Of a stretch of 64,000 nucleotides of DNA, positions 1-10,600 are shown in pieces (position 1 is the first letter of the stretch; every line of letters begins with the position of its first letter). Location of the stretch: assembly GCA_030867185.1 (NCBI GenBank), contig CM061497.1, positions 35,577,517 to 35,641,516 of the forward strand, in the 5' to 3' direction. The stretch is from Tagetes erecta. Lineage: Eukaryota > Streptophyta > Magnoliopsida > Asterales > Asteraceae. A model generated the notes under the pieces. It had not been told where the DNA came from. It saw only the letters and a list, made by a program, of their open reading frames with translations, and searched no databases. The position numbers and the translations under genes are program-made.

Positions 1-1
1 A

Positions 2-496
2 TGGTATCCTTATGAAGGAAATTTTGAATTATATAGCTATTCTGACAGTGATTTTGGTGGTTGTGCTCTTGACAGGAAATCGACTACTGGTGGTTGTCAA
101 TTTCTGGGTCCAAGACTTGTCTCTTGGCAATGCAAGAAGCAGACCAATGTTTCTGTATCCACAGCTGAAGCAGAGTATATCGCTGCATCTGCAGGATGTT
201 CTCAGGTTTTATGGTTACAAAATCAGTTGCTGGACTACGGGTTTAACTTTTTGAAAACTCCTATTTACATAGACAATACTGCTGCTATGTTCATAACTGC
301 TAATCCTGTTCAACATTCTAAAACCAAACACATCGAAATTAGATATCACTTTTTAAGAGACAACTCTGAAAAAGGTTTAATAATTTTGATTAAAGTTCAT
401 ACCGACAAACAACTGGCAGATCTTTTCACAAAATCATTTTTGTCAGGCCGGTTTGAATTTTTAATTCAATCCATAGGATTAATCAATCATGATTGA
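2..496 (+). CDS. pol: Pol polyprotein, C-terminal RNase H part (partial, 5' end outside window)
   Basis: The frame is open from base 2 to TGA at 494-496, although the first in-frame ATG is well inside. It is the last ~164 residues of a copia Pol, aligned without gaps to the end of element 2 pol. Ty1/copia RNase H hallmarks are visible: DSDFGG, the RKSTTGG stretch, STAEAEY carrying the catalytic Glu, YIDNTAA with an Asp, and KHIEIRYHFLRD near the end. RNase H degrades the RNA strand of the RNA-DNA hybrid during reverse transcription. No frameshift or stop is visible here. Whether the rest of pol is intact cannot be judged. Confidence 0.92.
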   Translation, partial: WYPYEGNFELYSYSDSDFGGCALDRKSTTGGCQFLGPRLVSWQCKKQTNVSVSTAEAEYIAASAGCSQVLWLQNQLLDYGFNFLKTPIYIDNTAAMFITANPVQHSKTKHIEIRYHFLRDNSEKGLIILIKVHTDKQLADLFTKSFLSGRFEFLIQSIGLINHD

Positions 497-1596
497 TTCT
501 ATTTTTCAAAAATCAAAAGAAAAATCAGAAAATATAAAAGCCAAAAATATAATAAGTTGATGTTAAGTATTGATTCCTTTGTCTTTTATTTTATGTTTTG
601 CATTGTGTCTGTGCATGAAAAAGAAAAGCAATACAAAATATAAAATCAAAAAGAAAAGAAAATATCATGTCATAAGAATCTATATTGCAAAAAGTGAGAA
701 ATGATAGTTACACTAGACATTATTTGTTACATCATTTTTAATAAAGACTGATGAATGTTAATTGATGTGCTAGACAGCTCAGGCAATTAGACTGAAAAAG
801 TAAGTTGATTGTTGACAAACATAAACTTAATGATCTTTGTGTTAAGTTCCATTGTTATACATGTCTAGATATATATCTCTTGATACATTGCTTGTGATGA
901 TAGTTGTGCATGATCGGGTAACGATGCAGTGTATTCAGTGTGATGAACCGCATCGTGAGCTTCTTTGTTGTGGTACCCACAGACCTGAAGTCTCACACGA
1001 AGTCTCTTTTGAGCTTCAAGGTGCAGCAAAAGATTCCAAAAGGAACAAAAAGAGTCCCAAATGTGGACCAACACCAAACAAAAATTCCAAAATGGAATTC
1101 AGAAGATTCCCAAGGGGAACGATAGGAAGAAAAATTCCCAAAGATGGAATTAAAAAGAAGTTCCAAAGTGGACCAAATCCGAATAGAACCCTGATTCCAC
1201 ACTGTGTATGACTGTAAGTGACCAGGTTTTGTGCAATATGCATTCAGGTAGTGTTTGTTAAGGAAATATGTTGACATATGTATACATGTGGGTCACATAA
1301 GTCATTCTAATCGAACCTTAAATATCATCATGATACTGAAAAAGTAAGTGTGTCAACTCGAGCTAATTGGTATGTTTTCATATCATCACTCAATCAAGCA
1401 TAAGTCAAATGTCTATTCAAAACTTGCAAAACATGTTCAGATAATGTGTGGTATGATCTCACTGCGATATTTTGATTCATTGCATTGCATATGTATTTAT
1501 TTTAATGAGTGTGCTTTGTGTGTGCAGGCATATGGAATCATTATTGACACATCAATATCCTTGTTAAACTTAAAAATTTCAAGAAATTTCAAGTTT
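497..1596 (+). other. Post-pol spacer of element 1, strongly conserved noncoding block
   Basis: This 1.1-kb stretch follows the pol stop and ends at an internal polypurine tract. By eye it matches 34330-35443 of element 2 more closely than ORF3 or the LTR do. It includes A-rich sequence near 500-680, the dyad row at 1032-1174 and a reading frame at 852-1211 (119 codons) that stays open in both elements. I see no known domain in that frame. The role is unknown; RNA packaging, processing or a recent recombination tract are all possible. Confidence 0.6.
1032..1174 (+). repeat. Row of six short dyads (TTCC/GTCC...GGAA/GGAC), element 1
   Basis: Six consecutive small inverted repeats occur in about 140 bp. 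Examples are ATTCCAAAAGGAAC, GTCCCAAATGTGGAC, ATTCCAAAATGGAAT and ATTCCCAAGGGGAAC. Each has a 4-6 bp arm and a short A-rich centre. The same series lies at 34876-35021 in element 2, with small length changes in the centres while the arms are kept. They could form tiny RNA hairpins or be protein sites; the function is not known. Confidence 0.6.
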
Positions 1597-1606
1597 AGGG
1601 GGAGAA
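1597..1606 (+). other. Internal polypurine tract, element 1
   Basis: AGGGGGAGAA lies about 1.1 kb after pol, where many copia elements have the 3' polypurine tract just before the LTR. The true 3' tract of this element is the similar AGGGGGAGTAC at 7352-7362. It may be a second plus-strand priming site or a relic of an older element end. Confidence 0.5.
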
Positions 1607-1994
1607 TAATTTGAAGAAAAATATCTACAAAAATCTAAAAATATTTTGTTTTGAATAAGTGTGTTTTGAATGAACAAGATTATAAGTTATGAAAAGCAAA
1701 GGTATTGGATGTGTTAAAAACAAACTCAAGGTTTTGCAATTTGTTTTTAAGAAATTGCTTCGGGATATAGAAAAATTGGTTGTGCAAAAACATTTTTGAA
1801 AAAGGAAAAGAAAAATGAATTTTAATTGGAAAATTAATTTGTTGCAATGTTAATGTTGTTTGATAATTAATATGACAAACATTCTTTAAGGATATCTTGT
1901 CTAATTAATATGTTGGAGAATGTTGCAGGTGCAATAAATGATCGTTGAAAAGGTCAACAGACGAAGAAAATTGAAGAAATTGCTTAAGTGTTAT
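1607..1994 (+). other. AT-rich segment between internal PPT and motif array, element 1
   Basis: About 390 bp of AT-rich DNA similar to 35454-35846 of element 2, but with several short indels between the copies. I see no coding frame, no RNA gene and no repeat here. Confidence 0.5.
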
Positions 1995-2410
1995 AGCCGG
2001 GTAAAGATATCAGATACAACTGTACAGCCGGGTAAAGAACTGTTCAGCCGGGTAAAGTTGTAAGTCTGATACTTGCCGGGTGATTAAGGAAAAAGGTGAA
2101 GATGTTATGACCACTGTACAGCCGGGCAATGATCATGTCAAATATAGCCGGGTGAAGGTCATAGATATCTTGCCGGGTGACAAGTGTATACTATACAGCC
2201 GGGTAATGAAGAAGTCCTGTTGCCGTGTAAAGGTATGACACTATGTTGCCGGGTAATGAAGAAGTGTGTATGCCGTGTGAAGAAGGTTGTCAAAGGTTGC
2301 CGTGTAAAGAAGAAAGCAAGCCGGATGAAGAAGGAAAGCAACTGTGTTGCCGGGTGATGAAGAAAAGTTGCCGGGTGATGTTTTGATAACAACTATTCTG
2401 CCGGGTGATG
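1995..2410 (+). repeat. Array of GCCGGGTRA motifs, element 1
   Basis: A short motif, GCCGGGTAA or GCCGGGTGA with variants GCCGTGTGA and GCCGGGCAA, recurs many times with irregular spacing of roughly 15-35 bp. Linkers are A/T/G-rich and unlike one another, so this is not a simple tandem repeat. The same kind of array precedes ORF3 (35845-36311) and gag (26741-27227) in element 2. Short open frames across it are by-products of the motif. Confidence 0.8.
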
Positions 2411-2445
2411 AATAAAACCATCAGGTGTAGTTGTTCCTTAAACCC

Positions 2446-2620
2446 TTACCCGTCACTACAGTGACCTACCCGTATCTACAGTGCGTGACCCGTCAAGTGA
2501 TTTTCACATGTTGGTGACTTGTTTTATGTACTTGACCCGTAACTACAGTACATGACCCGTCACTACAGTACTTGACCCGGCAAGGTTATTGGGCCTATTT
2601 TGCTTTTGTTGACCCGGCAC
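2446..2620 (+). repeat. Array of TTACCCGTC/TTGACCCGKC motifs, element 1
   Basis: Directly after the GCCGGGTRA array, the roughly complementary motif appears several times on the same strand (TTACCCGTC, GTGACCCGTC, TTGACCCGGC), often followed by CACTACAGT. RNA from the two arrays could pair in many registers. The counterpart is at 36345-36550 in element 2. Confidence 0.7.
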
Positions 2621-2647
2621 TTAAAGTTTGACCTAAAATTTTTGACG

Positions 2648-2656
2648 ATACAAATA
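2648..2656 (+). promoter_or_regulatory. Degenerate TATA box position of ORF3, element 1
   Basis: ATACAAATA stands where element 2 has ATATAAAAA (36579-36587). It is followed in both by CCGCCTCTTCACAAACACTT, a likely start region and leader. The change would probably weaken the box, so element 1 ORF3 may be poorly transcribed from here. This is inference from alignment of the two copies. Confidence 0.4.
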
Positions 2657-2782
2657 CCGCCTCTTCACAAACACTTATCATTTCACACACATTCACTTTC
2701 ACCCAAACACTCTGAACTTCAAATCGCCATTGTTATCATAGTCAATCTGTCGCTCTATAACAAGATTAATAGATTGATTAAG

Positions 2783-3381
2783 GTAGAGATTATGTGGTTT
2801 TGACCTAAATCGACCTGCAAATCAACTGTTAAAAAGAAAAACGATGATGAACAGTGTTTTGAACTTGAATCGACACTTTGATGTTGAGCATTAAAACTTA
2901 AATCGAATGTTGTTTTAGGGTTAAAATCTGTCGATTATCAACATTCAATCATTCATTTGCACTAAAACACCTTAAAATCAACTGAATCAAGTGAAATGTT
3001 CTTAACTGATATAAATCGCCATTGTTGAACTTTGAAGCTTTTAAAAGTTAATCATAAAAACAATGAAATATCTGTTTAAAAGTGATTAAACTTGTTAAAA
3101 CTGAACCAAAACATGTTGAACGTTTTCATCATAAATTTATCAAAATTTTTGCTTAAGTGAGTAACTGTTAAAAGCCTAAACATGATGTATAATCTTTAAA
3201 ATTCAATGTTGTTTGATTAAAATGATGAAAATCAGGTTATTAGAACAATTTAGGATTTAAAATGATTATGTTAATGTTTTTGCTTTCTAACTTTTAGTTA
3301 AACACTTGTTAAAATTTTGATATGTTTAATGAAGAATCTAATACATTTGCCTTGTTTTGTGTTTTTGTTTATGTTTAACAG
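2783..3381 (+). other. Candidate 5' UTR intron of ORF3, element 1
   Basis: The donor ATTAAG|GTAGAG at 2783 and the acceptor TTTAACAG ending at 3381 frame a 599-bp T/A-rich segment. The next base begins the ATG of ORF3. Element 2 has the same layout with 595 bp (36710-37304). Low GC and a T-rich 3' end fit a plant intron. No transcript evidence is available. Confidence 0.55.
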
Positions 3382-6300
3382 ATGGAGACTCTCAAATTTG
3401 AGCCTAAACATAATCTGGTAGCATGTTTAGATGAATCACTGCCTGAGACAGAGGGTTATAGAGATATGATTCAGTTCATTAAGAGGACTAAGTATGTTTA
3501 TGCTATATGTGCCAAACCGGTCATATATGCAAGGCTGATCAAGAGCTTCTGGAGATCAGCAGAGGTTGTGAGGAATGAGAATGGTGATGCTATGGTTAGA
3601 GGACATATCACTAGAGACTGGGTACTGAATGTTACTGAAGAAGCTATTAGGCAAGCTCTGAGGATAGATGAGGATGAGGTTGGTATGTTAGATGAGCTGA
3701 CCATGGAGGAGTGTAAAGCTTGTTTTGTGAACATGGGACATCCACCTGTGTTTCCAAAGTCACAGTTTTTCAGAGCTAAGTTGGGGAAGAAGTATAAGCT
3801 GCTGTGTTATGTTGTGCAGCAATGTATGTCTAGAAGGAGTGCAGGGTTTGATAACTTTCCTTCAGACATTGCATCACCGATAGTAGCTATTGCAAAAAAC
3901 AAACCATTTAACATGTCAAGGTGGATAATGAATGGGTTTGTATTTAACTTGGTGAAGGGCAAGAGGTTCAAATTTCTTATGTATCCAAGGTTTCTGCAAC
4001 TGATGATAAACATTGCATATCCTATTATCAGAAGTGAAGGTTATGCTGGAGGCATATTGTATACTGAGGACATGAACGATCTCTCTTACCGAAAGATGAG
4101 TATCGGGAATGTGCCTGACATTGCTTTGTTTGACTATATGAGAGATATAGTAAACAACGAAGAGGATGTAGAAGGCATTTACTATCATATATCTCATGGT
4201 GAGATTGTAGATCCAATGGACCTTGTGGATGAGGTGCCGGATGACTTATTGGATGATGACGAGTACTTTGCTCGTCATCCAGAGGATGAAGAAGATGAAG
4301 GTGATGATGGTAATGATGATGGTGGTGATGATACTGAATCTGAATCTAATTCAGAGGAGGTTGAACCAATGGAGACTGAGGAGGTTATGGAAACTACTGA
4401 GATAGAAGAACCTGCTGAGGTTGCTTCTGGGATTGAGGAACATGTTGTGGAGATTCCAAGAGATGTATCTGTGCAGTATGTTCGAAAGAAGAAGAAAACA
4501 GTAGAAAAGCCTGAAGAAGTTAATGTGATAAAGATTGCTCAGGCAGTAATGGCCGAAGCTGAATCTATTGTACAGATAGATGAAGTGGATGCTGGCATTA
4601 CTGATCCTATTCCCACCATATCACCACAGATTGCTGAAAACATTGGACAAGGTTTGGAGTCTTCACCAAACATTGTGCCAAGTGTTGATGAGATTTATGA
4701 AGAGAAAGAAAAACGCATTGCTGAATTAGAAGAGATTGTGGAAAATTTGATTAAATCAAATAACTTGTTGAAAGCATCAAATGAACGTAAAAAGAAGAGA
4801 TTTGATGAATATTGGGATATTCACAATCAGAACTTGAAGATTTTCAAAGAGTTGGATTCTGACCATCTGGAGTTGAAAATTGAGCATGCTAAGTTGAAAG
4901 ATGAGCATGAGAAATTGAAGGAGGAGTATGAAAACCTAAAGTATGATTATACTGAGGTTAAGGCTGAATGTAACACATTGGAGGCAGAGAAAGAGATGTT
5001 GGAAAAAGAATTGGAAGAAATGAGACCAAAGAAGGCTGGCTCGTCTTCAGATAAAGACTTTTCTGAAGAAATTATTGAAGTGACTGAATCTGAAGTTCCA
5101 AAAGTTTATCTGACAAGAGCTAGAGGTACTTCAAATGCTGGAATTTTAGTTGAATCACCAATCATAATTCCCGATGAAGCTGCTGCTGAAACTGTCAAGA
5201 TGGACAAAGCTGAGGGAAAGAGAAAGATAGATGCTATTCCGGAAATATTTGGTGATGAAGAAGTTTCTAAAAGAGCGAAAACTGATAAACCGGTGCAGAT
5301 TGAGCCGATTCAATCTGTAGCTGTGGCTGATATTGAGAAAGTTGCTGAGATTGAGACTATGTCTGAAGCTGAAACAGAAGTATTTGAAGCAACTGATAGT
5401 GAGAAAGATGCTAACTCTGGAGATACAGTTCAGATTGAGCCGATTCAATCTGAAGCTGTTGAAGCTGTTGATAAGCCTGAAACTGAAACAGAAGCTGAAG
5501 TGGCTAGTCAGTTTGAGCCGGTTCAAACTGACGATGCACCTATGATAGAGGCGTTGGATGATTTAGACATAGATTGGACTGAGTCTGAGGATGAAGCTGA
5601 GCCAGAGCATGTACAGAATACTGTTGAAGAATTGCCAGATGATTTGGATCAGAGGTTTGCATATTTAGAGAGAATGAAGTATAACTCTGTATTTTTGAAT
5701 GGGTTGACAGTTAGTCAGATTAATGAGGAGTATGAGAAGTGTATTACTGCCCAAGCTAAAGCCGAAGCTGATCAAAAAGAGTTCGTGGTTGAGATGGGTG
5801 AATGGACTCCGATGCAAGAAAGCTTAAATATCGAAGACTTACCTCCGACTGAGCTTTATCATCAAAACCCAGACGAAATGACTGCTTATGAGATGCGAAG
5901 TTGGTTGAGTTCGAGGAACTATCCGTATAAAACTTTGCAAAGGTTGAAATCTGGATCTTTGAGGAAGATAGTGGTCAGTTTCATGAAAACTGAGAAAATG
6001 CATAACAGGATGTTTTATTTGGATTATAATAATCCTCAGTACTTTGAGCTGACGAAGAGATTTAAAGTACTTGGTCCTAAAGAGATTCCTGTGATGGCAT
6101 TACCTGAAAATGCACACAAAAAGAGGCATGAACTAATGGATATGTTTCCCAGCGAAGTCAAATCTTACAATATTCCAATGGAGGTGCATGAGACTTGGCA
6201 TAAGTCAGCAACAGCAGGTGACGTTGTGAGGTCACTGCTAAGCAAAGGACAGTCGATTGCTGAGTTGCTTGACTCTATGATTGTGCCGGAGAAAAATAAA

Positions 6301-7278
6301 AAGGTGAAGATAATCGCATGGAAATACGACGAAGTATTTGATGCTTTTATGATAAAGAGAGTGAATGGGTTATGTGACATCTATCATTACTACTCAAGCA
6401 TCTTCAAACTGGAAGTTCAGGACTTAAAAGAATTACACAAACTGAGATTGATAAATCACACGCATGCTGAGCGTGGTGATAAGTGTGTAATATTGCTTGA
6501 TGCTGGAATGAGTAGAACAGCTAAGTTTCTTGACTTTAGAGGCCAACAAGAAGACACTGCATATGTGCAAGCAAAGAAACAAAGGAAGAAGAAAAGACAG
6601 GTTGTGACTGAAGATATGTACCTTGAAGAATTCTCGGATGAATATTTTGACAAGGTGACAGATCCTGGTTTGAAAGTGATAGATGGTTCGCAATTGACAA
6701 AGCCTATACTCAAAGCGTTCTACAATCAGGAAACATTTGAACTAAAGCTTGTTCGAAATTTGGAGGATTGGGACAAGGATATGATCACACTGTTCAGTAC
6801 TTTTGAGTTGAAGCTATTACATCCTTCATATATTGATTTTTTGAGAAGTTATAGAATTGAGAAGTGTAAAGATGCCCTTGCTGAAGCTGATAGAAGGTTA
6901 TTTACAGTGATGATTGAAGTAATAGCTGCTGCTACTGAAAAGATACGAGTCAGAAAAGCTTTGCTAAACTCTAATCTTGTGAGGGTGGATTTACCAAAGA
7001 TAGAGTACATGAGAATATCCAGAAAAGGAACATTGGAGGTGAAAGTCGAAGGCCAAGAAATGCCGTTTGAGTTTTATGCTAATATCGATTTTGCAGGTTT
7101 GAATCTGGATTCGCTCAGACGCATGAATGCCTTACCAATTCTGACGAATGAATCAAAGCCTCGACAAGCTAAGATCGCTGAAAAGTTCAAATCCTGTATT
7201 GAAGAAGCTTTGAAAGAAAAAGAGGAGTATAAAGGTCGAGAGTTGCTGAATGTGAAAGAAGAACCAGAAGAATGGTAG
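3382..7278 (+). CDS. ORF3: large retrotransposon protein of unknown function, element 1 (1298 aa)
   Basis: This is a single intact frame from the ATG touching a splice-acceptor-like TTTAACAG to TAG. Residues 1-280 form a conserved block (KHNLVACLDE, KRTKYVYA, KFLMYPRF) that I recognise as a family often found next to copia pol in Asteraceae; this is from memory, not a search. Residues about 282-345 are very acidic. About 444-550 is a heptad-like coiled coil rich in E/K/L. About 612-636 has KRK...SKRAK, a possible nuclear signal. QIEPIQS-type motifs start at Q639, Q684 and Q710. Residues 753-1298 form a second conserved block of unknown fold. I see no signal peptide or membrane span, so a classical Env role is not supported. 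A structural or Gag-associated role is only a guess. Confidence 0.85.
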   Translation: METLKFEPKHNLVACLDESLPETEGYRDMIQFIKRTKYVYAICAKPVIYARLIKSFWRSAEVVRNENGDAMVRGHITRDWVLNVTEEAIRQALRIDEDEVGMLDELTMEECKACFVNMGHPPVFPKSQFFRAKLGKKYKLLCYVVQQCMSRRSAGFDNFPSDIASPIVAIAKNKPFNMSRWIMNGFVFNLVKGKRFKFLMYPRFLQLMINIAYPIIRSEGYAGGILYTEDMNDLSYRKMSIGNVPDIALFDYMRDIVNNEEDVEGIYYHISHGEIVDPMDLVDEVPDDLLDDDEYFARHPEDEEDEGDDGNDDGGDDTESESNSEEVEPMETEEVMETTEIEEPAEVASGIEEHVVEIPRDVSVQYVRKKKKTVEKPEEVNVIKIAQAVMAEAESIVQIDEVDAGITDPIPTISPQIAENIGQGLESSPNIVPSVDEIYEEKEKRIAELEEIVENLIKSNNLLKASNERKKKRFDEYWDIHNQNLKIFKELDSDHLELKIEHAKLKDEHEKLKEEYENLKYDYTEVKAECNTLEAEKEMLEKELEEMRPKKAGSSSDKDFSEEIIEVTESEVPKVYLTRARGTSNAGILVESPIIIPDEAAAETVKMDKAEGKRKIDAIPEIFGDEEVSKRAKTDKPVQIEPIQSVAVADIEKVAEIETMSEAETEVFEATDSEKDANSGDTVQIEPIQSEAVEAVDKPETETEAEVASQFEPVQTDDAPMIEALDDLDIDWTESEDEAEPEHVQNTVEELPDDLDQRFAYLERMKYNSVFLNGLTVSQINEEYEKCITAQAKAEADQKEFVVEMGEWTPMQESLNIEDLPPTELYHQNPDEMTAYEMRSWLSSRNYPYKTLQRLKSGSLRKIVVSFMKTEKMHNRMFYLDYNNPQYFELTKRFKVLGPKEIPVMALPENAHKKRHELMDMFPSEVKSYNIPMEVHETWHKSATAGDVVRSLLSKGQSIAELLDSMIVPEKNKKVKIIAWKYDEVFDAFMIKRVNGLCDIYHYYSSIFKLEVQDLKELHKLRLINHTHAERGDKCVILLDAGMSRTAKFLDFRGQQEDTAYVQAKKQRKKKRQVVTEDMYLEEFSDEYFDKVTDPGLKVIDGSQLTKPILKAFYNQETFELKLVRNLEDWDKDMITLFSTFELKLLHPSYIDFLRSYRIEKCKDALAEADRRLFTVMIEVIAAATEKIRVRKALLNSNLVRVDLPKIEYMRISRKGTLEVKVEGQEMPFEFYANIDFAGLNLDSLRRMNALPILTNESKPRQAKIAEKFKSCIEEALKEKEEYKGRELLNVKEEPEEW

Positions 7279-7351
7279 AAAAAAAATTGAAGATTGATGC
7301 TGATAAAAGAAGAAAAAGATTGAAGTTTTTGAAGATCCAAAGATAAATCTT

Positions 7352-7362
7352 AGGGGGAGTAC
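7352..7362 (+). other. 3' polypurine tract, element 1
   Basis: AGGGGGAGTAC lies immediately before the LTR start TGTTAGGG. It is the expected primer for plus-strand DNA synthesis. It is identical in element 2 at 41359-41369. Confidence 0.85.
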
Positions 7363-7698
7363 TGTTAGGGTTATTTCCTTGTAAAGATTTACTTTGTATT
7401 TTGTTTATATGTTTGTATAGTTTAGGGTTTATTATGTATTTTCCTTAAACTTGCATTTTGTTTGTTATAGCATATAGTGTGCGTGTGTTAGGAGGGAGGC
7501 TAGATCACTTTTACACTGTTAGAGAGAGAATTAACTGTGTGTGATTTATTTTTCTCCTGCACTTTGTACTACGAATTGCTTTGATCATCAATATACAAGA
7601 GAATTTATGAGTATGAACTGTGTTTGTGATTGAATCGTTTGTTTGTACGCTTTATTCTGATCATTTGAGTGATATTATCGATCCAATTGAACCTATCA
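7363..7698 (+). repeat. 3' LTR of element 1 (336 bp)
   Basis: It starts TGTTAGGG and ends CCTATCA, with TG...CA termini. It is colinear with the element 2 LTRs but has many substitutions and small indels along its length. The satellite resumes at TATGAGTCC right after it. A short LTR of this size is unusual for such a long element. Confidence 0.92.
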
Positions 7699-10600
7699 TA
7701 TGAGTCCACGAAAAAATCGGATCAACGAAAACTCCCTAGAGCTTTCCCGTGACCCGTTCGAAATTTTGCTAGAAGGGCCATAGGGGTAGGTCCACAACGT
7801 GCCTGAAAAACTGAGTATGGGTATGTTCATCGAATCTGACCATAATTTTGGTCCTTGAGACTTCCCTCGAATATTTTATTACTCTACGAAAGAATAAGAT
7901 CTATGAAAACATCCCCTAGTGCTTTTCTGTGACCCGTTCGTAATTATGCTAGAAAGGCCCTAGGGGTAGGTACACAGCGTGCCTGAAAAACTGAGTATGG
8001 GACTGTTCACCGAATTTGACCATAATTTTGGTCTTGGAGACTTCCCTTGATTATTTTATGAGTCCACGAAAAAATCGGTTCAATGAAAACTCCTTTGTGC
8101 TTTCGCGTGACCCGTTCGAAATTTTGCTAGAAGGGCCCTAGGGGTAGGTACACAGCGTGCCCGAAAAACTGAGTATGGGTATGTTCATCGAATCTGACCA
8201 TAATTTTGGTCCTAGAGACTTCCCTCGAATATTTTATGACTCTATGAAAGAATCTGATCAATGAAAACAACCCTAGTGGTTTTCTGTGACCCGTTCGTAA
8301 TTTTGCTAGAAGGGCCCTAGGGGTAGGTACACAGAGTGTCTGAAAAACTGAGTATGGGACTGTTCACCTAATCTGAGCATAATTTTGTTCTGGAGACTTC
8401 CCTCGAATTTTTTATGAGTCCACGAAAAAATCAGATCAACGAAATCTCCCTAGAGCTTTCCCGTGACCCTTTCGAAATTTTGCTAGAAGGGCCCTTGGGG
8501 TAGGTACTCAGCATGCCTGATAAACTGAGTATGGGTATGTTAATCGAATCTGACCATAATTTTGGTCCTTGAGACTTCCCTCGTTTATTTATGACTCTAC
8601 GAAAGAATCGGATCAATGAAAAGTCCCCTAGTGGTTTTCCGTGACCCGTTCGAAATTTTGCTAGAAAGGCCCTAGGGGTAGGTACACAGCGTGCCCGAAA
8701 AACAGAGTATGGGACTGTTCACCGAATCTGACCATAAATTTGGTCCTGGGGACTTCCCTCGAATATTTTATGACTTCACGAAAGAATCGGATCAACGAAA
8801 ACTCCCTAGTGCTTTCCCGTGACCCGTTCGAAATTATGCTAGAAGGGCCCTAGGTGTAGGTACACATCATGCCCGGAAAACTGAGTATGGGTCCGTTCAT
8901 CGAATCTGACCATAATTTTAGTCCTGGAGACTTTTCTTGAATATTTTATGACTCCATGAAAAACTGAGTATGGGACTGTTCACCGAATCTGACCATAAAT
9001 TTGGTCCTGGAGACTTCTCTCGAATATTTTATGACTCTACGAAAGATTCGGATCAATTAAAATTCCCCTAGTGGTTTCCCGTGACCCGTTCGATATTTTG
9101 CTAGAAGGGCCCTAGGGGTAGGTACAAAGCGTGCCTGAAATACTGAGTATGGGTATGTTCATAGAATCTGACCATAATTTTGGTCCTGCAGACTTTCCTC
9201 GAATATTTTATGTCTCTACGAAAGAATCGGATCAATGAAAACTCCCTTAGTGCTTTTTCTTGACCCGTTCGAAATATTGCTAGAAGGGCCTTAAGGGTAG
9301 GTACACAGCGTGCCCGGAAAACTGAGTATGGGTTCGTTCATCGAATCTGACCATAAATTTGGTCCTGGAGAATTTTCTCGAATATTTTATGACTCCATGA
9401 AAGAATGGGATCAACGAAAACTCCCAGGACTTTCACGTGACCCGTTCGAAATTTTGCTAGAAGGGCCTTAGGGGTAGGTACACAGCGTGCCCGGAAAACT
9501 GAGTATGGGACCGTTCATCGAATCTGACCATAATTTTGGTCTTGGATACTTTTCTCGAATATTTTATGACTCCATGAAAGAATCGGATCAACGAACACTC
9601 CCTAGAGTTTTCCCGAGTCCCGTTCGAATTTTTGCTAGAAGGGCCCTAGGGGTAGGTACACAGCTTGCCCGAAAAACTGAGTATGGGACTGTTCACCGAA
9701 TCTGGCCATAAATTTGGTCCTGGAGACTTCTCTCGATTATTTTATGTTTCCACGAAATAATCGGATCAATGAAATTCGCCTAGTGCTTTTCCGTGACCCA
9801 TTCGAAATTTTGCTAGAAGGGCCCTAGAGGTAGGTACACAGCGTGCCTGAAAAACTGAGTATGGGTATGTTCATAGAATCTGACCATAATTTTTGTCCTG
9901 GATACTTTTCTCGAATATTTTATGACTCCACGAAAGAATCGGATCAACGAAAACTCCCTAGAGCTTTCGCGTGACCCGTTCGAAATTTTGCTAGAAGGGC
10001 CCTAGGCGTAGGTACACAGCGTGCCCGAAAAACTGAGTATGGGTCTGTTCATCGAATCTAACCATAATTTTGGTCCTGGAGACTTTTCTCGAATATTTTA
10101 TGACTCTACAAAAGAATCGGATCAATGAAAACTCCCATAGTGCTTTTCTTTGACCCGTTCAAAATTTTGCTAGAAGGGCCTTAGGGGTAGGTACACAGCG
10201 TGCCCGAAAAACTGAGTATGGATCTGTTAATCGAATCTGACCATAAATTTGGACCTGGAGAATATTCTCGAACATTTTATGACTCCACGAAAGAATGGGA
10301 TCAACCAAAACTCCCTAGAGCTTTCACGTGACCCGTTCGAAATTTTGCTAGAAGGGCCCTAGGGGTAGGTACACAGCGTGCCCGGAAAACTGAGTATGGG
10401 TCCGTTCATCGAATCTGACCATAATTTTGGTCCTGGAGACTTTTCTTGAATATTTTATGACTCCATGAAAGAATCGGATCAACAAAAACTCCCTAGAGCT
10501 TTCCCGAGTCCCGTTTGAATTTTTGCTAGAAGGGCCCTAGGGGTAGTTACACAGCGTGCCAGAAAAACTGAGTATGGGACTGTTCACCGAATCTGACCAT

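Larger units (their letters stand above)
1..7698 (+). mobile_element. Ty1/copia LTR retrotransposon, element 1 (3' part, runs off the window)
   Basis: The left part of this element lies outside the window. What remains is colinear with element 2 (26010-41704) from within RNase H to the 3' LTR; position 1 matches 33834. In order it holds the pol end, a spacer with small dyads and motif arrays, an intron-like segment, ORF3, a polypurine tract and the 3' LTR. The LTR and ORF3 are clearly diverged from element 2, so this is an older or separate subfamily copy. The 5 bp after the LTR are TATGA, which would be the target duplication; its partner is out of view. Assignment to Ty1/copia rests on the pol order and motifs in element 2. 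A SIRE/Maximus-like lineage is an inference from the extra ORF downstream of pol. Confidence 0.93.

Noticed and set aside
1348..1614. 88-codon frame after the dyad row, also at 35195-35461
   Set aside because: The DNA is almost identical in both copies, so the open frame carries no extra evidence of coding, and its end overlaps the internal polypurine tract.
2159..2392. Minus-strand frame rich in TRQ and HPA repeats
   Set aside because: It is the reverse complement of the GCCGGGTRA array, with no conservation as protein.
2446..2620. Shared GACCCGT between the retrotransposon array and the satellite monomer as proof of common origin
   Set aside because: Only 7-8 bases are shared and the flanks differ, so chance is enough.
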